This document shows positions 18,197 to 26,845 of a stretch of 64,000 nt of DNA, one piece after another (position 1 is the first letter of the stretch; each line of letters starts with the position of its first letter). Under the pieces are notes generated by a model, which saw only the letters and a list, made by a program, of their open reading frames with translations, was not told where the DNA came from and did not search any database. The translations under genes and the position numbers were made by a program. The stretch spans positions 258,468 through 322,467 of the forward strand of contig CAZQOQ010000037.1 in the NCBI GenBank assembly GCA_964595205.1, given 5' to 3'. Origin of the DNA: JADKIH01 sp964595205. GTDB lineage: Bacteria > Bacteroidota > Bacteroidia > AKYH767-A > 2013-40CM-41-45.

Positions 18197-19270
18197 TCAT
18201 TTACCCATTTTCAATTGCAAAAACTTTTCTTTCAACACTTCGTTTTCCTGAACGTCAAAACTTCCGGATTCTATCAGTTTCCTGGCATTGGCGATTCTTG
18301 CATTGGTGAGTGGATGGGTACTTAAAAATTCCGGGACCTCTGCAGTCTCATTTTTTTTCAATACTTCGAAGAGTTCAAGCATGCCATGGGGGTCGATGTT
18401 GTTTTTCACCAGGAACCGGAATCCTTTTTCATCGGCTTCCTTTTCGAAGGATCTTGAATAGGAAAGATTATTAAGATTGTTGGCATGCCCGGCCAGTACC
18501 GCCATGATTCCATTCGCATCGGAGGAAATAATCGAAATTATGATTAACCCTGAAACACTCCTGCAAAGTTCTTTCATCGAATGCCTGTAAATGACATGCG
18601 ATGCTTCGTGAGCCAGCAGAGCAGACAGTTGCTGGTATGTGTCGATCTCTTTCAGAATTCCGGAAAAGACTACAATGTTTCCATCCGGCAATGCAAAGGC
18701 ATTGATTTCTTTGGATTCTACAACCGTGAAATTCAGACTGCGCCCGGCGTTAAACGAAATTTGTTTTGCAAATTCATTCAACACCTCTGTTCTTCCGCTG
18801 TCAATCTTTTCCAGCGACATGAGGTTATCGTAATAAGTCCTGCCCAGGCTTTCATCGTATGAAACCGGCAACATAGTCACCGCCTTTTCTGACAGCCAGG
18901 GAACCAAAAAAAAATATGCCGCTGCTATAAGAGCCACTATGAAAAGCACGATGCCGATATGCAACAAACTTCCTGCATGAATAAAACGATGATAGAAATT
19001 TCCCCTGCCGGTCTTCCGGAAATGTTCGAAGAATTTCTCGCTGAAAATACCATCATCCACTATCAGCGTCTTCTCGCTGTCCAGCAACGGCCTGATCGTG
19101 ATTTTTCCACCGGTTAAGTCGGGAACAACTTCACTGATGTGCCATTCTCTTCTTGTGACCTGCTCTGACTCAAAAACAATCTTCGTATGGGACTTGTCAA
19201 ATCCGACCGACACTTTAAAAGGACTGGAAGTATGCCCGTCAAAATAAATTCCTTCAGCGCCGTCAAACAT
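18197..19270 (-). CDS. M48 family zinc metallopeptidase, membrane-anchored
   Basis: 357 residues. The first ~95 residues form a separate beta-rich domain, followed by a transmembrane segment at about 103-124. The M48 catalytic part has HEASH at 221-225 and the third ligand Glu278 in FEKEADEKGFRFL, both on the far side of the membrane segment. The closing block FLSTHPLTNARIANARKL is typical of M48 (HtpX/Ste24/BepA-like). Likely a periplasmic quality-control protease. Its ATG overlaps the TGA of the upstream YjgN-like gene by one base, so the two are probably translated together. Confidence 0.92.
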   Translation of the reverse strand: MFDGAEGIYFDGHTSSPFKVSVGFDKSHTKIVFESEQVTRREWHISEVVPDLTGGKITIRPLLDSEKTLIVDDGIFSEKFFEHFRKTGRGNFYHRFIHAGSLLHIGIVLFIVALIAAAYFFLVPWLSEKAVTMLPVSYDESLGRTYYDNLMSLEKIDSGRTEVLNEFAKQISFNAGRSLNFTVVESKEINAFALPDGNIVVFSGILKEIDTYQQLSALLAHEASHVIYRHSMKELCRSVSGLIIISIISSDANGIMAVLAGHANNLNNLSYSRSFEKEADEKGFRFLVKNNIDPHGMLELFEVLKKNETAEVPEFLSTHPLTNARIANARKLIESGSFDVQENEVLKEKFLQLKMGK

Positions 19271-20259
19271 CAGATTACAAAGCCAAAGTCAAGCATGTCA
19301 CTCAGATCTTCGCCGGTCGCATCTTTGTAATCAATTTCGGTCTGGTTGATCTTTTCCAGGTTCACATCGCCCGAGATTGCAATATTTGAAAAAACAAACC
19401 TTAACGACCGGCATACAATCCAGGAATAGGCGAGTCCCAGCGTGAAAATAAACAGAAGAATATTAGTGATTACCAGCACGGCAATGCCTCCGCCGGTTGC
19501 TTTATTTTTTAACGTTAATTTTTTACCGGTCGCCTCATCAGCAACAGTGAGGTTGTCGATGTAGTAATCCATCAGCTTCTTTTGCCACCAGAAAGCATAG
19601 ATTCCGAGCGTGACAATGGTGAGAAGGTATCCCTTCAGGTTCAGCAGAAAATACTCGCCACCCTTACCCTGATATTTGAAACTCAGTGAACCGAGCCTCA
19701 CATGATTCAAGAGGTAGTTACGCAGGTTCATGGTGAACCAGGCTCCGTAAATTCCGAGCGTGATCATCGTAAGGAAAATCCCTTTGAAAAATATAATTGA
19801 GAACTTTTTCCGGTCGCCGCGATATCCCATTCGTATACCACTCCAGCTGGTACGCGACATCCTGTACCGGTATGAGCCATGAATGGCAAGAGGTATTATT
19901 GCAAGTATACCCAGATACAACACGATGATGCCCGGAACAAGCATGTTAAAATAGATCAGCAGGAAGCACAGGCCGTAAATGATTACGAGAATTAATATCG
20001 CCTTGATGAATCCTCTGAACATTTCATTACCCGTACCGTGAAATACAAATGGTGTCTGGTTGAGCTCTGTCGCATTATACAGGTACTTCAGTTTTCTTGC
20101 CTTCGCCCAGGGATAATATAATCCCAGTGTAATTACAGTGAACAGCCAGTTTACAATGAGGATGGTAAAATATTCTCCTCCATTTCCATTGAAAGAAAGT
20201 TTCTTCTCTTCAGGAAAAACTTCCGGTTCGGAATTCATTGCTGTCGATTGAATATCCAT
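19270..20259 (-). CDS. YjgN family (DUF898) membrane protein
   Basis: 329 residues with about six hydrophobic segments. The family's internal repeat is plain: GNGGEYFTILIVNWLFTVITLGLYYPWAKARKL, then a central copy (TLGIYGAWFTMNLRNY) and a third (GKGGEYFLLNLKGYLLTIVTLGIYAFWWQKKL). Function is unknown. Coupling to an M48 protease by a TGATG overlap is a known neighbourhood for this family and suggests the protease acts with or on it; this is inference. Confidence 0.88.
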   Translation of the reverse strand: MDIQSTAMNSEPEVFPEEKKLSFNGNGGEYFTILIVNWLFTVITLGLYYPWAKARKLKYLYNATELNQTPFVFHGTGNEMFRGFIKAILILVIIYGLCFLLIYFNMLVPGIIVLYLGILAIIPLAIHGSYRYRMSRTSWSGIRMGYRGDRKKFSIIFFKGIFLTMITLGIYGAWFTMNLRNYLLNHVRLGSLSFKYQGKGGEYFLLNLKGYLLTIVTLGIYAFWWQKKLMDYYIDNLTVADEATGKKLTLKNKATGGGIAVLVITNILLFIFTLGLAYSWIVCRSLRFVFSNIAISGDVNLEKINQTEIDYKDATGEDLSDMLDFGFVI

Positions 20260-20286
20260 ATCGTAAAAGGGTAGGGGTACAAAAAG

Positions 20287-20315
20287 AAAAACCTCCTGAA
20301 AAGAGGTTTTATCAT
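20287..20315 (-). terminator. Intrinsic terminator after the DUF3276 gene
   Basis: An 8-bp stem AAAACCTC (20287-20294) pairs with GAGGTTTT (20303-20310) around an 8-base loop. Read on the minus strand it is followed by a T-rich run. It lies just downstream of the DUF3276 stop and before the YjgN-like gene, so it probably separates those transcription units. Confidence 0.75.
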
Positions 20316-20322
20316 AAGTGTT

Positions 20323-20679
20323 TTATTTGCCGAGATCGTCGAAGTTCACATCGCTGTAAGGCGAACTTCCGCTGGTATTATCGTCGTGACCCGGACCAGC
20401 TTCATTGTGTGCCGGCTGTTCAAAGGGCTTCAGCGTTCCGACGTGATTGATGGCCTCATTTAAACCATCTACGAATTTCTGAAAGTCTTCCCGGTAAAGA
20501 AAAATTTTATGCTTTTCAAAAAACGGAGATCCATCATCTCCGATTCTCTTTTTACTTTCTGTGATGGTCAGATAATAATCCTGAGCCTTCGTTGTTTTGA
20601 CATCAAAAAAATAAGTGCGCTTTCCTGCTCTTACAGATTTTGAAAATACTTCTTCACGTTGATTATGGTTCTCTGACAT
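20323..20679 (-). CDS. DUF3276 family PUR-alpha-like protein
   Basis: 118 residues. The core (about 8-80) has the PUR-repeat-like pattern VFSKSVRAGKRTYFFDVK, DYYLTITESKK and HKIFLYREDFQKFVDGL seen in bacterial PurA-like, nucleic-acid-binding DUF3276 proteins of Bacteroidota and Borrelia. The tail is acidic and probably disordered (GPGHDDNTSGSS). Single-stranded DNA or RNA binding is known for the Borrelia homologue; a regulatory role here is inferred. Monocistronic, with its own terminator. Confidence 0.9.
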   Translation of the reverse strand: MSENHNQREEVFSKSVRAGKRTYFFDVKTTKAQDYYLTITESKKRIGDDGSPFFEKHKIFLYREDFQKFVDGLNEAINHVGTLKPFEQPAHNEAGPGHDDNTSGSSPYSDVNFDDLGK

Positions 20680-20815
20680 AAATGGGATTGTTAGTTCGCG
20701 ATTTGAAGCAAAAATAGAAAAATATTTTACTACGCAAGGAAATCACGTAAAACCTTCAATATTCGTTCTTTGGGAATTAACAAAACGGGAAGGTGAATGT
20801 GTTTAATCTGTTAAT

Positions 20816-20853
20816 AAACAGGAGAATATGTAATAATGAAGATTTTCCTGTTT
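20816..20853. other. Weak inverted repeat downstream of uvrA
   Basis: An 8-bp inverted repeat AAACAGGA / TCCTGTTT with a 22-base loop lies 36-73 bases beyond the uvrA stop. It might serve as a terminator, but the loop is long and the stem short. The rest of 20680-20888 shows nothing recognisable. Confidence 0.3.
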
Positions 20854-20888
20854 GATGCTAATTCATAACTTTCCGCAAAGAAAATTTT

Positions 20889-23831
20889 TCATGACGGAGA
20901 AATAATACCAATCTTATCTTTCAAATATTTTCCCGTATACGATTCAGAACAATGGACAAGTTCATCCGGCGTTCCTTCAAACAAAAGTCTTCCTCCTTCA
21001 TTACCGCCTTCCGGACCAAGGTCTATTACCCAGTCAGCACATTTGATCACTTCCGAATTGTGTTCAATGATCAGGATGCTGTTTCCCTGTGAAATCAGCA
21101 TATCGAAAGCCTTTAGTAGTTTTCTTATATCATGAAAATGAAGTCCTGTCGTCGGCTCATCAAAAATAAAAAGCGTATGCTCATGACTGTTACCCTTGCC
21201 GATGAATGATGCAAGTTTGATTCGTTGAGCTTCTCCGCCACTGAGGGTGCTCGAAGATTGTCCCAGGCCTATGTATCCCAGGCCCACATCCTGAAGCGGT
21301 TTCAGCTTAGCCGCAATTCTTGCATCATTTCCAAATGATTTTACGGGTGAACCAAAATATCCGATGGCCTCGTCTACTGTCATCTCCAGCACGTCTGCTA
21401 TATTTTTACCCCTGTACTCAACATCAAGAATCTCCTGCTTGAATCTCTTGCCGTTGCAGTTTTCACAAACAAGGTGTATGTCTGCCATGAATTGCATTTC
21501 GATGGTGACTTCACCTTCGCCTTCACAAACTTCACAACGGCCGCCTTCCACATTAAAAGAGAAATGCCCGGGCTTGTATCTTCGAGCCCTCGAAAGCGGC
21601 AGGTCTGCAAATAACATCCGTATGTCGTCGAATGCCTTTACATAGGTCACGGGGTTGGAACGCGATGATTTGCCGATCGGGTTCTGGTCTACAAATTCGA
21701 CCGAAGTAATTTTATTGTAATCACCGCTGAGTTTGTCGAATGCCCCGCTTTGTTCACCAAATCCTCCATGGATTTTTTTCAATGCGGGATAGATCACTTT
21801 CTTGACAAGCGAAGTCTTTCCGCTTCCGCTCACTCCAGTAACCACCGTCATGATGCCAAGCGGAATCTTCACTGAAATATTTTTCAGGTTGTTTTCTCTC
21901 GCACCTTCAATGCGGATCAGGCCTGTGGCTGTCCTCCTTCGGTATGGCAGGCTGATCTGTTCCTTTCCGCTGAGGTATTTCCCGGTGTAGCCTGTTTCCT
22001 GGTGAACGATCTCGTCATATGTTCCCTGGAAAATGAGTTCTCCTCCATGCACTCCCGCATCCGGCCCGATGTCGATGAGCTGATCGGCTGCTTTCATGAT
22101 CTCTTCGTCATGCTCCACGACGATGAGCGTGTTACCTACGTCGCGCAGTGATTTCAATACCTTAATCAGCCTGTGAGTGTCTCTCGGATGCAGCCCTATA
22201 CTCGGCTCATCGAGAATGTACATCGATCCGACCAGGCTGCTGCCTAAGGAAGTCGCGAGATTGATCCGCTGCGATTCACCGCCTGATAGGGAATTGGAGA
22301 GGCGATTCAATGTGAGGTATCCTAATCCCACATTCACCAGGAAGTGCAGCCTGTTTTTAATTTCCAGCAGGATTCGTTTCCCAATTTCATTTTCATGTGC
22401 GGTCAGTTCGAGGTTGTTGAAAAAGGAAAGACTGTCTTTCACAGGCATTAATACAATGTCTGTAATCGATCGTCCGCCGACTTTCACATAATTTGCGTCG
22501 CCTCTCAGGCGCGTTCCGCGGCATTCCGGACAAATGGTCCGGCCCCTGTATCTCGACAGCATCACTCGATATTGAATCTTGTATGCCTGTGTTTCTACCC
22601 ATTTGAAGAATGCATTCAGTCCTGCGAAATATGAATTGCCCGTCCACAGCAAGGCCCGCTGGTCTTCACTCAGCTCATAGATCGGCCGGTGAATCGGGAA
22701 ATCAAATTTGTAAGCTTTCTTTACAAGTTCGTCGTTCCATTCTTTCATCTTTTCGCCGCGCCAGCAAACGATGGCTCCATCGTATACTGACAACGATTTA
22801 TCCGGGATGACCAGGTCTTCGTCGATTCCGATTATGGATCCGAAGCCTTCACACCTGCGACAGGCCCCGTAAGGATTATTAAAACTGAATAGCTGGGTAC
22901 TGGGTTCTTCAAATAAAATTCCGTCGAGAAAAAAACGGTTTGAAAAGGAGTTGACGATGGTTTTATTTTCCGATACAATTTCTGTCGCACACTCACCCTG
23001 TCCTTCGAAGAAGGCCGCCTGTATGGAATCGGCCATGCGTGAATCATTCCCTTCATCCTCTTTCGTAACCGTAAATCGATCGATCACAATCTGAATGCCT
23101 GAAGCAATTTTTTCATGCAAATCAGGAGCAACAGTTTCATCACCCTTTTTTTTAGCCGGCCGTTTTACAGTTTGCTTGTTTGGATTAACGGTTGTTTCTT
23201 TTAAAGACCTGAGCAGTTTTTCATTTTCCGGTAAAAGCACATCCTCGATCTTATGAACCGAATTTGCAAATTTCACTCTCACAAATCCCTTCTGAATAAG
23301 CACATTCAGATCATCTTCGATGCTTCTTCCTGGATGCAGAAAAAGGGGAGCAAGTAAAATCACTTTTGTTCCTTCAGGAAAGGAATTGATGTGTTTTAAT
23401 ACATCCTCGACCGTATTTCTCTTTACCAGGTTTCCCGATACCGGGGAATAGGTTTTGCCGATACGTGCGAAAAGTAATTTAAGGTAATCGTAAATTTCTG
23501 TGGATGTTCCGACGGTTGAACGCGGATTTCTCGTATTCACCTTTTGCTCGATAGCTACAGCAGGGGAGATGCCGTGAATATAATCCACATCGGGTTTATC
23601 CATGCGACCGATGAACTGGCGGGCATAACTGCTGAGACTTTCAACATACCTGCGCTGTCCCTCGGCGTACAATGTATCAAAAGCGAGCGACGACTTTCCG
23701 GATCCCGAAAGTCCGGTAATAACTATGAATTTATTCCTGGGAAGCGCGATGTCTATGTTTTTCAGGTTATGGACGCGGGCCCCTTTAATTATTATATACT
23801 CCCTGGAATCAGGTTTTTCGATATTTTGCAT
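20889..23831 (-). CDS. uvrA: Excinuclease ABC subunit A
   Basis: 980 residues from the ATG at 23831 (GAGGAA site eight bases upstream). Damage-recognition ATPase of nucleotide excision repair. Walker A motifs GLSGSGKSS and GVSGSGKTS, ABC signatures LSGGESQRI and LSGGEAQRI, Walker B LFIFDEPTTGLH. Zinc modules CPECRGTRL with its partner cysteines, and CEVCEGEGEV with CENCNGKRF. The insertion domain contains a lysine-rich stretch (QTVKRPAKKKGDE). The open frame extends upstream to 23915, but those 28 extra residues are only translation of the intergenic octamer repeat, so I reject that start. Confidence 0.97.
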   Translation of the reverse strand: MQNIEKPDSREYIIIKGARVHNLKNIDIALPRNKFIVITGLSGSGKSSLAFDTLYAEGQRRYVESLSSYARQFIGRMDKPDVDYIHGISPAVAIEQKVNTRNPRSTVGTSTEIYDYLKLLFARIGKTYSPVSGNLVKRNTVEDVLKHINSFPEGTKVILLAPLFLHPGRSIEDDLNVLIQKGFVRVKFANSVHKIEDVLLPENEKLLRSLKETTVNPNKQTVKRPAKKKGDETVAPDLHEKIASGIQIVIDRFTVTKEDEGNDSRMADSIQAAFFEGQGECATEIVSENKTIVNSFSNRFFLDGILFEEPSTQLFSFNNPYGACRRCEGFGSIIGIDEDLVIPDKSLSVYDGAIVCWRGEKMKEWNDELVKKAYKFDFPIHRPIYELSEDQRALLWTGNSYFAGLNAFFKWVETQAYKIQYRVMLSRYRGRTICPECRGTRLRGDANYVKVGGRSITDIVLMPVKDSLSFFNNLELTAHENEIGKRILLEIKNRLHFLVNVGLGYLTLNRLSNSLSGGESQRINLATSLGSSLVGSMYILDEPSIGLHPRDTHRLIKVLKSLRDVGNTLIVVEHDEEIMKAADQLIDIGPDAGVHGGELIFQGTYDEIVHQETGYTGKYLSGKEQISLPYRRRTATGLIRIEGARENNLKNISVKIPLGIMTVVTGVSGSGKTSLVKKVIYPALKKIHGGFGEQSGAFDKLSGDYNKITSVEFVDQNPIGKSSRSNPVTYVKAFDDIRMLFADLPLSRARRYKPGHFSFNVEGGRCEVCEGEGEVTIEMQFMADIHLVCENCNGKRFKQEILDVEYRGKNIADVLEMTVDEAIGYFGSPVKSFGNDARIAAKLKPLQDVGLGYIGLGQSSSTLSGGEAQRIKLASFIGKGNSHEHTLFIFDEPTTGLHFHDIRKLLKAFDMLISQGNSILIIEHNSEVIKCADWVIDLGPEGGNEGGRLLFEGTPDELVHCSESYTGKYLKDKIGIISPS

Positions 23832-23861
23832 TGGAAATTCCTCAATCTGCAAAAGTACAGA

Positions 23862-23998
23862 AAACAAGTAGCCAAGTAGCCAATTAGCCAATATGCTGAT
23901 TAGCCAATTAGCCAATTAGCCAATAAATTTCTATATTCTGAATTTATTCCAAACTTAAATCGGCTAATTTGCATTTTGGCTAATCGGCTAATTAACCT
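23862..23998. repeat. AGCCAATT octamer array with inverted copy
   Basis: Between 23866 and 23923 there are about six units of the word AGCCAATT or close variants. After a ~36-base AT-rich spacer, 23960-23998 carries the inverted words GGCTAATT/CGGCTAAT. The arms could form a long, imperfect hairpin. Unlike the array at 12.8 kb, this one lies between two divergently transcribed genes (uvrA and the sigma factor), so it is not a terminator for both. Confidence 0.8.
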
Positions 23999-24055
23999 CT
24001 TTTGTCAAAAATCTGTAAGGAAACACACAATCTTGTTGATAATTATTTAAATGTA

Positions 24056-24087
24056 CTTGCGTTTAAATAACAAATGATATATATTTG
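24056..24087 (+). promoter_or_regulatory. Bacteroidota-type promoter of the sigma-factor gene
   Basis: A -7 box TATATTTG (24080-24087) fits the Bacteroidota consensus TAnnTTTG. Twenty bases upstream is CTTG (24056-24059), close to the -33 TTTG element. The remaining ~100 bases to the ATG at 24189 would be a long AT-rich leader. The match was made by eye. Confidence 0.5.
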
Positions 24088-24188
24088 ATCTGCTTTTAGG
24101 AGCAATCCATCAATTTTAAAACTAAAAAAAGGACAAAACATAGGATAATTCTACTTTAATACTAACCCTTAATTAAAGCAGAACCCTT

Positions 24189-24776
24189 ATGTCTAAAATC
24201 CAAATGATGGATGATAAAGATCTCGTGCATCTTTATCAGAATGGAAACCAATCAGCCATTACCGAATTAGTACATCGTTACAAGCAACGTATTCATTCTA
24301 CGATTTTTTTCCTGGTAAAAAACCAGGAACTCGCAGAGGATCTCTTCCAGGAGACATTTATCAAAATCATCAACAGCTTAAGAAAGAATCATTACAACGA
24401 GCAGGGAAAGTTTTTGCCCTGGGCTTTGAGGATTGCGCATAACCTGGTGATCGACCATTTCAGGAAAGAAAAACTGATGCCGCTTCAGCATGATACAGAG
24501 GAATTCAGCGTTTTCGATATTATGGCATCCAACAACAGGAACGCTTCCGAACAGATGATCTATGATGAGAAGATTCAATATGTACGTGGGCTTCTGGACC
24601 GATTACCATTCGAACAACGCGAAGTGGTCATCCTCCGTCACTACGCCGGTCTTTCGTTTAAGGAAATCTCAAAAATGCTCGATATAAATATCAATACGGC
24701 TCTCGGAAGAATGCATTATGCAGTCCTTAAGATGCGTGAAATGGTTGAAAATGAGAAGGTCAGGTTAAAAGAATAA
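24189..24776 (+). CDS. RNA polymerase sigma-70 family (ECF-like) factor
   Basis: 195 residues. Region 2 includes ELVHRYKQRIHSTIFFLVKN, AEDLFQETFIKII (2.1-2.2) and PWALRIAHNLVIDHFRKEK (2.3-2.4). Region 4 has RLPFEQREVVILRHYAGLSFKEISKML followed by INTALGRMHYAVLKMRE, a standard helix-turn-helix. It directs RNA polymerase to a specific promoter set. No anti-sigma factor with a transmembrane segment follows. Divergent from uvrA across the octamer array. A link to nearby DNA-repair genes is suggested by position only. Confidence 0.93.
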   Translation: MSKIQMMDDKDLVHLYQNGNQSAITELVHRYKQRIHSTIFFLVKNQELAEDLFQETFIKIINSLRKNHYNEQGKFLPWALRIAHNLVIDHFRKEKLMPLQHDTEEFSVFDIMASNNRNASEQMIYDEKIQYVRGLLDRLPFEQREVVILRHYAGLSFKEISKMLDININTALGRMHYAVLKMREMVENEKVRLKE

Positions 24777-24843
24777 AAATAATATCGTTCTTTAAATATT
24801 TCTTTTATACCTGCGTTTTGAAGGTTATACAATTCAAAAATGC

Positions 24844-25053
24844 ATGATTAAAAGATCTACTTTCTCCGACTTGCTGTCCTACGCTTACAATGAAACCGGT
24901 CTTCATGAGAGTGACCGTATTCAAAAATCAATCGACGGCGATCCACTTGTTCAGGAAGAATTTAATGAGCTCACAGAAACAATAAAAATTCTGGACGAAG
25001 CTGCTCCTGAAGTTAATCCTGAAGTAATTGAAAAAATCCTAAGGTTCTGCTGA
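24844..25053 (+). CDS. Small conserved-type hypothetical protein after the sigma factor
   Basis: 69 residues, acidic, no signal peptide or membrane segment. The sequence (for example SDLLSYAYNETGLHESDRIQ, then DPLVQEEFNELTETIKILDEA) looks like two or three amphipathic helices. It starts 67 bases after the sigma-factor stop and is closed by a strong terminator, so the two genes probably share a transcript. It could modulate the sigma factor, like a soluble anti-sigma or adaptor, but nothing in the sequence proves that. A cysteine is the last residue. Confidence 0.7.
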   Translation: MIKRSTFSDLLSYAYNETGLHESDRIQKSIDGDPLVQEEFNELTETIKILDEAAPEVNPEVIEKILRFC

Positions 25054-25070
25054 TCTTTAGGGGTTAAAAA

Positions 25071-25099
25071 AAAGTCCGCCTTACGGGCGGACTTTTTTT
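25071..25099 (+). terminator. Strong intrinsic terminator after the sigma-factor operon
   Basis: A perfect 10-bp stem AAAGTCCGCC (25071-25080) and GGCGGACTTT (25086-25095), with a 5-base loop and a run of T residues. The flanking A-run makes it usable on both strands. It ends the sigma factor and 69-residue gene pair. The remaining ~220 bases to nth hold no recognisable gene. Confidence 0.92.
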
Positions 25100-25319
25100 C
25101 TCTCTAATCTATTTTGTCTTTTGTTCAATTCATAGGCGACATTTTTTTATTGGAATAAATTTACTTTGATGCATTTACTGTTTCAATTTTATTTTGCAAT
25201 TCTATCCGGGTATTAGGTGAATGATTTTTATCGCATGACGAAGTCTGAATTTATAGTCAGTCATTTTCACAAAGCGGTTTTTTATGAATTAGACGTTGTC
25301 CTTCGATTATCTTTGTACA

Positions 25320-25952
25320 ATGACAAAGAAGGAACGTTTTGAAGCGGTCATTAAATATTTCGAAAAGGCACGTCCTTATGCGGAAACGGAACTCGTCTTT
25401 AAGAATCCTTACGAACTGATCGTATCAGTCATTTTATCCGCCCAGTGCACCGATAAGCGGGTGAATATGACCACCCCTGAATTTTTTAAGACATTCCCAA
25501 CGCCTAAAGCGCTTGCGGCTTCAACACCCGGAGAAGTCTTCCCGTTTATAAAAAGCATTAGTTATCCAAACAACAAATCGAAGCACCTTGTCGGAATGGC
25601 AAAAATGCTCGTCGATGAGTTTGGCGGAAAGGTTCCTTCAGAAGTCGAAGAGCTGCAAAAACTGCCGGGAGTGGGGCGAAAGACGGCAAACGTAATTGCA
25701 TCTGTAGTCTACAACAAGCCGGCATTGGCGGTTGATACACATGTGTTTCGCGTAGCAAACAGGATCGGGCTCACGATGGCCAGGAATCCGCTGCAGTCGG
25801 AAAAACAATTGGTGAAATATATTCCAGAAGAAAAGATTCCCGTATTTCATCACTGGCTCATCCTCCATGGGAGGTACACCTGCACAGCCCGCAGTCCGAA
25901 ATGTTCTGAATGCGGAGTCCGGGGTTTCTGTAAATACTATTCGAAGCTATAA
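25320..25952 (+). CDS. nth: Endonuclease III
   Basis: 210 residues from the ATG at 25320. DNA glycosylase/AP lyase of base excision repair acting on oxidised pyrimidines. The helix-hairpin-helix LPGVGRKTANVI contains catalytic Lys121; Asp139 lies in AVDTHVFRV. The 4Fe-4S loop is complete: C-x6-C-x2-C-x5-C in the C-terminal CTARSPKCSECGVRGFC. A TAnnTTTG-like box (TATCTTTG, 25308-25315) lies immediately before the ATG, so the message could be nearly leaderless. An in-frame TTG eight codons upstream is less likely. Confidence 0.96.
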   Translation: MTKKERFEAVIKYFEKARPYAETELVFKNPYELIVSVILSAQCTDKRVNMTTPEFFKTFPTPKALAASTPGEVFPFIKSISYPNNKSKHLVGMAKMLVDEFGGKVPSEVEELQKLPGVGRKTANVIASVVYNKPALAVDTHVFRVANRIGLTMARNPLQSEKQLVKYIPEEKIPVFHHWLILHGRYTCTARSPKCSECGVRGFCKYYSKL

Positions 25953-25999
25953 TTTATACCCGCAGCTGTTTTGCAGAAGTCAAATCAGTTAAAAGCCAC

Positions 26000-26779
26000 T
26001 CATTTTTCGTAGATTCCTGCTGCAATCTTCTCCGTGAGCGATTTCGGTAAAAGCGGAATGAGTGCGACAGAAATTTTATTCAGCCAGCCGGGAATGGCTT
26101 CGTTTTTTTTATTGAACATGCTTTCCACTGCAAATTTTGCAACGGCTGCCGGACTCATCTTTACCTTGTCGGCTTTTTTGCGAATCGCTTCGGAATGCAT
26201 ACCTGCAGCATCCATAAAATTCGTGTCGGTGGTTCCGGGGCTCACGCACGTAACTGAAACATTCGAATTTCGCAGTTCATACCTCAGTGCCCTCGAGAAT
26301 TGGATGATGAACGACTTGCATGCCGCATAGATGGCGAGTTTCGGGACAGCCTGGTACGCGGTGGTGCTGGCAATATTTAAAATATATGCCTGCTGACTTT
26401 TCTTCAACTCAGGTAACAGGCGGTAGGTAAGGGTTACGGGAAGCATGATGTTTATATTCATCAGTGAATTGAGAGCTTCAAATCCAAGTTCATCAAATCG
26501 ACCCCACAAACCATAACCGGCATTATTGACGAGTACCGATAGTTCGATATTCAGGCTCCTGACAAATGCCACGGTTGTTTCGATGCCGACAGTTGTAGAA
26601 AGATCAGCAGAGAGGAAATGACATTTTATTCCAAACTCCGCCGAGAGGCTGTCGGTGAGGGTCCGGAGCATCTCTTCACTTCTCGCAACAAGTATCAGAT
26701 CATATTTTTTACGGGCAAGTTCGAAGGCAATTTCTTTACCGATTCCCTTACTCGCTCCTGTAATCAGTGCATAGCTCAT
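26000..26779 (-). CDS. Short-chain dehydrogenase/reductase
   Basis: 259 residues of the classical SDR type. Cofactor loop TGASKGIG at 7-14, NNAG at 85-88, catalytic Ser138, Tyr151 and Lys155 (YAACK). The arrangement AYQAVPKLAIYAACKSF resembles the DltE/YqjQ-like SDR group. A C-terminal hydrophobic stretch (KISVALIPLLPKSL) may attach it to membranes. NAD(P)-dependent oxidation or reduction of an unidentified alcohol or ketone. It lies 66 bases downstream of the phytanoyl-CoA dioxygenase-like gene on the same strand. Confidence 0.9.
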   Translation of the reverse strand: MSYALITGASKGIGKEIAFELARKKYDLILVARSEEMLRTLTDSLSAEFGIKCHFLSADLSTTVGIETTVAFVRSLNIELSVLVNNAGYGLWGRFDELGFEALNSLMNINIMLPVTLTYRLLPELKKSQQAYILNIASTTAYQAVPKLAIYAACKSFIIQFSRALRYELRNSNVSVTCVSPGTTDTNFMDAAGMHSEAIRKKADKVKMSPAAVAKFAVESMFNKKNEAIPGWLNKISVALIPLLPKSLTEKIAAGIYEK

Positions 26780-26845
26780 TTCAATTACTTTAAATAAAAA
26801 ATGGAACCAGGTTCTCTGATTCCATCTGCGATTTTTCTTTGTCTG

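Noticed and set aside
23832..23915. N-terminal extension of UvrA (MANWLISILANWLL)
   Set aside because: It is the octamer repeat read as protein; the conserved UvrA start with a good ribosome site is at 23831.
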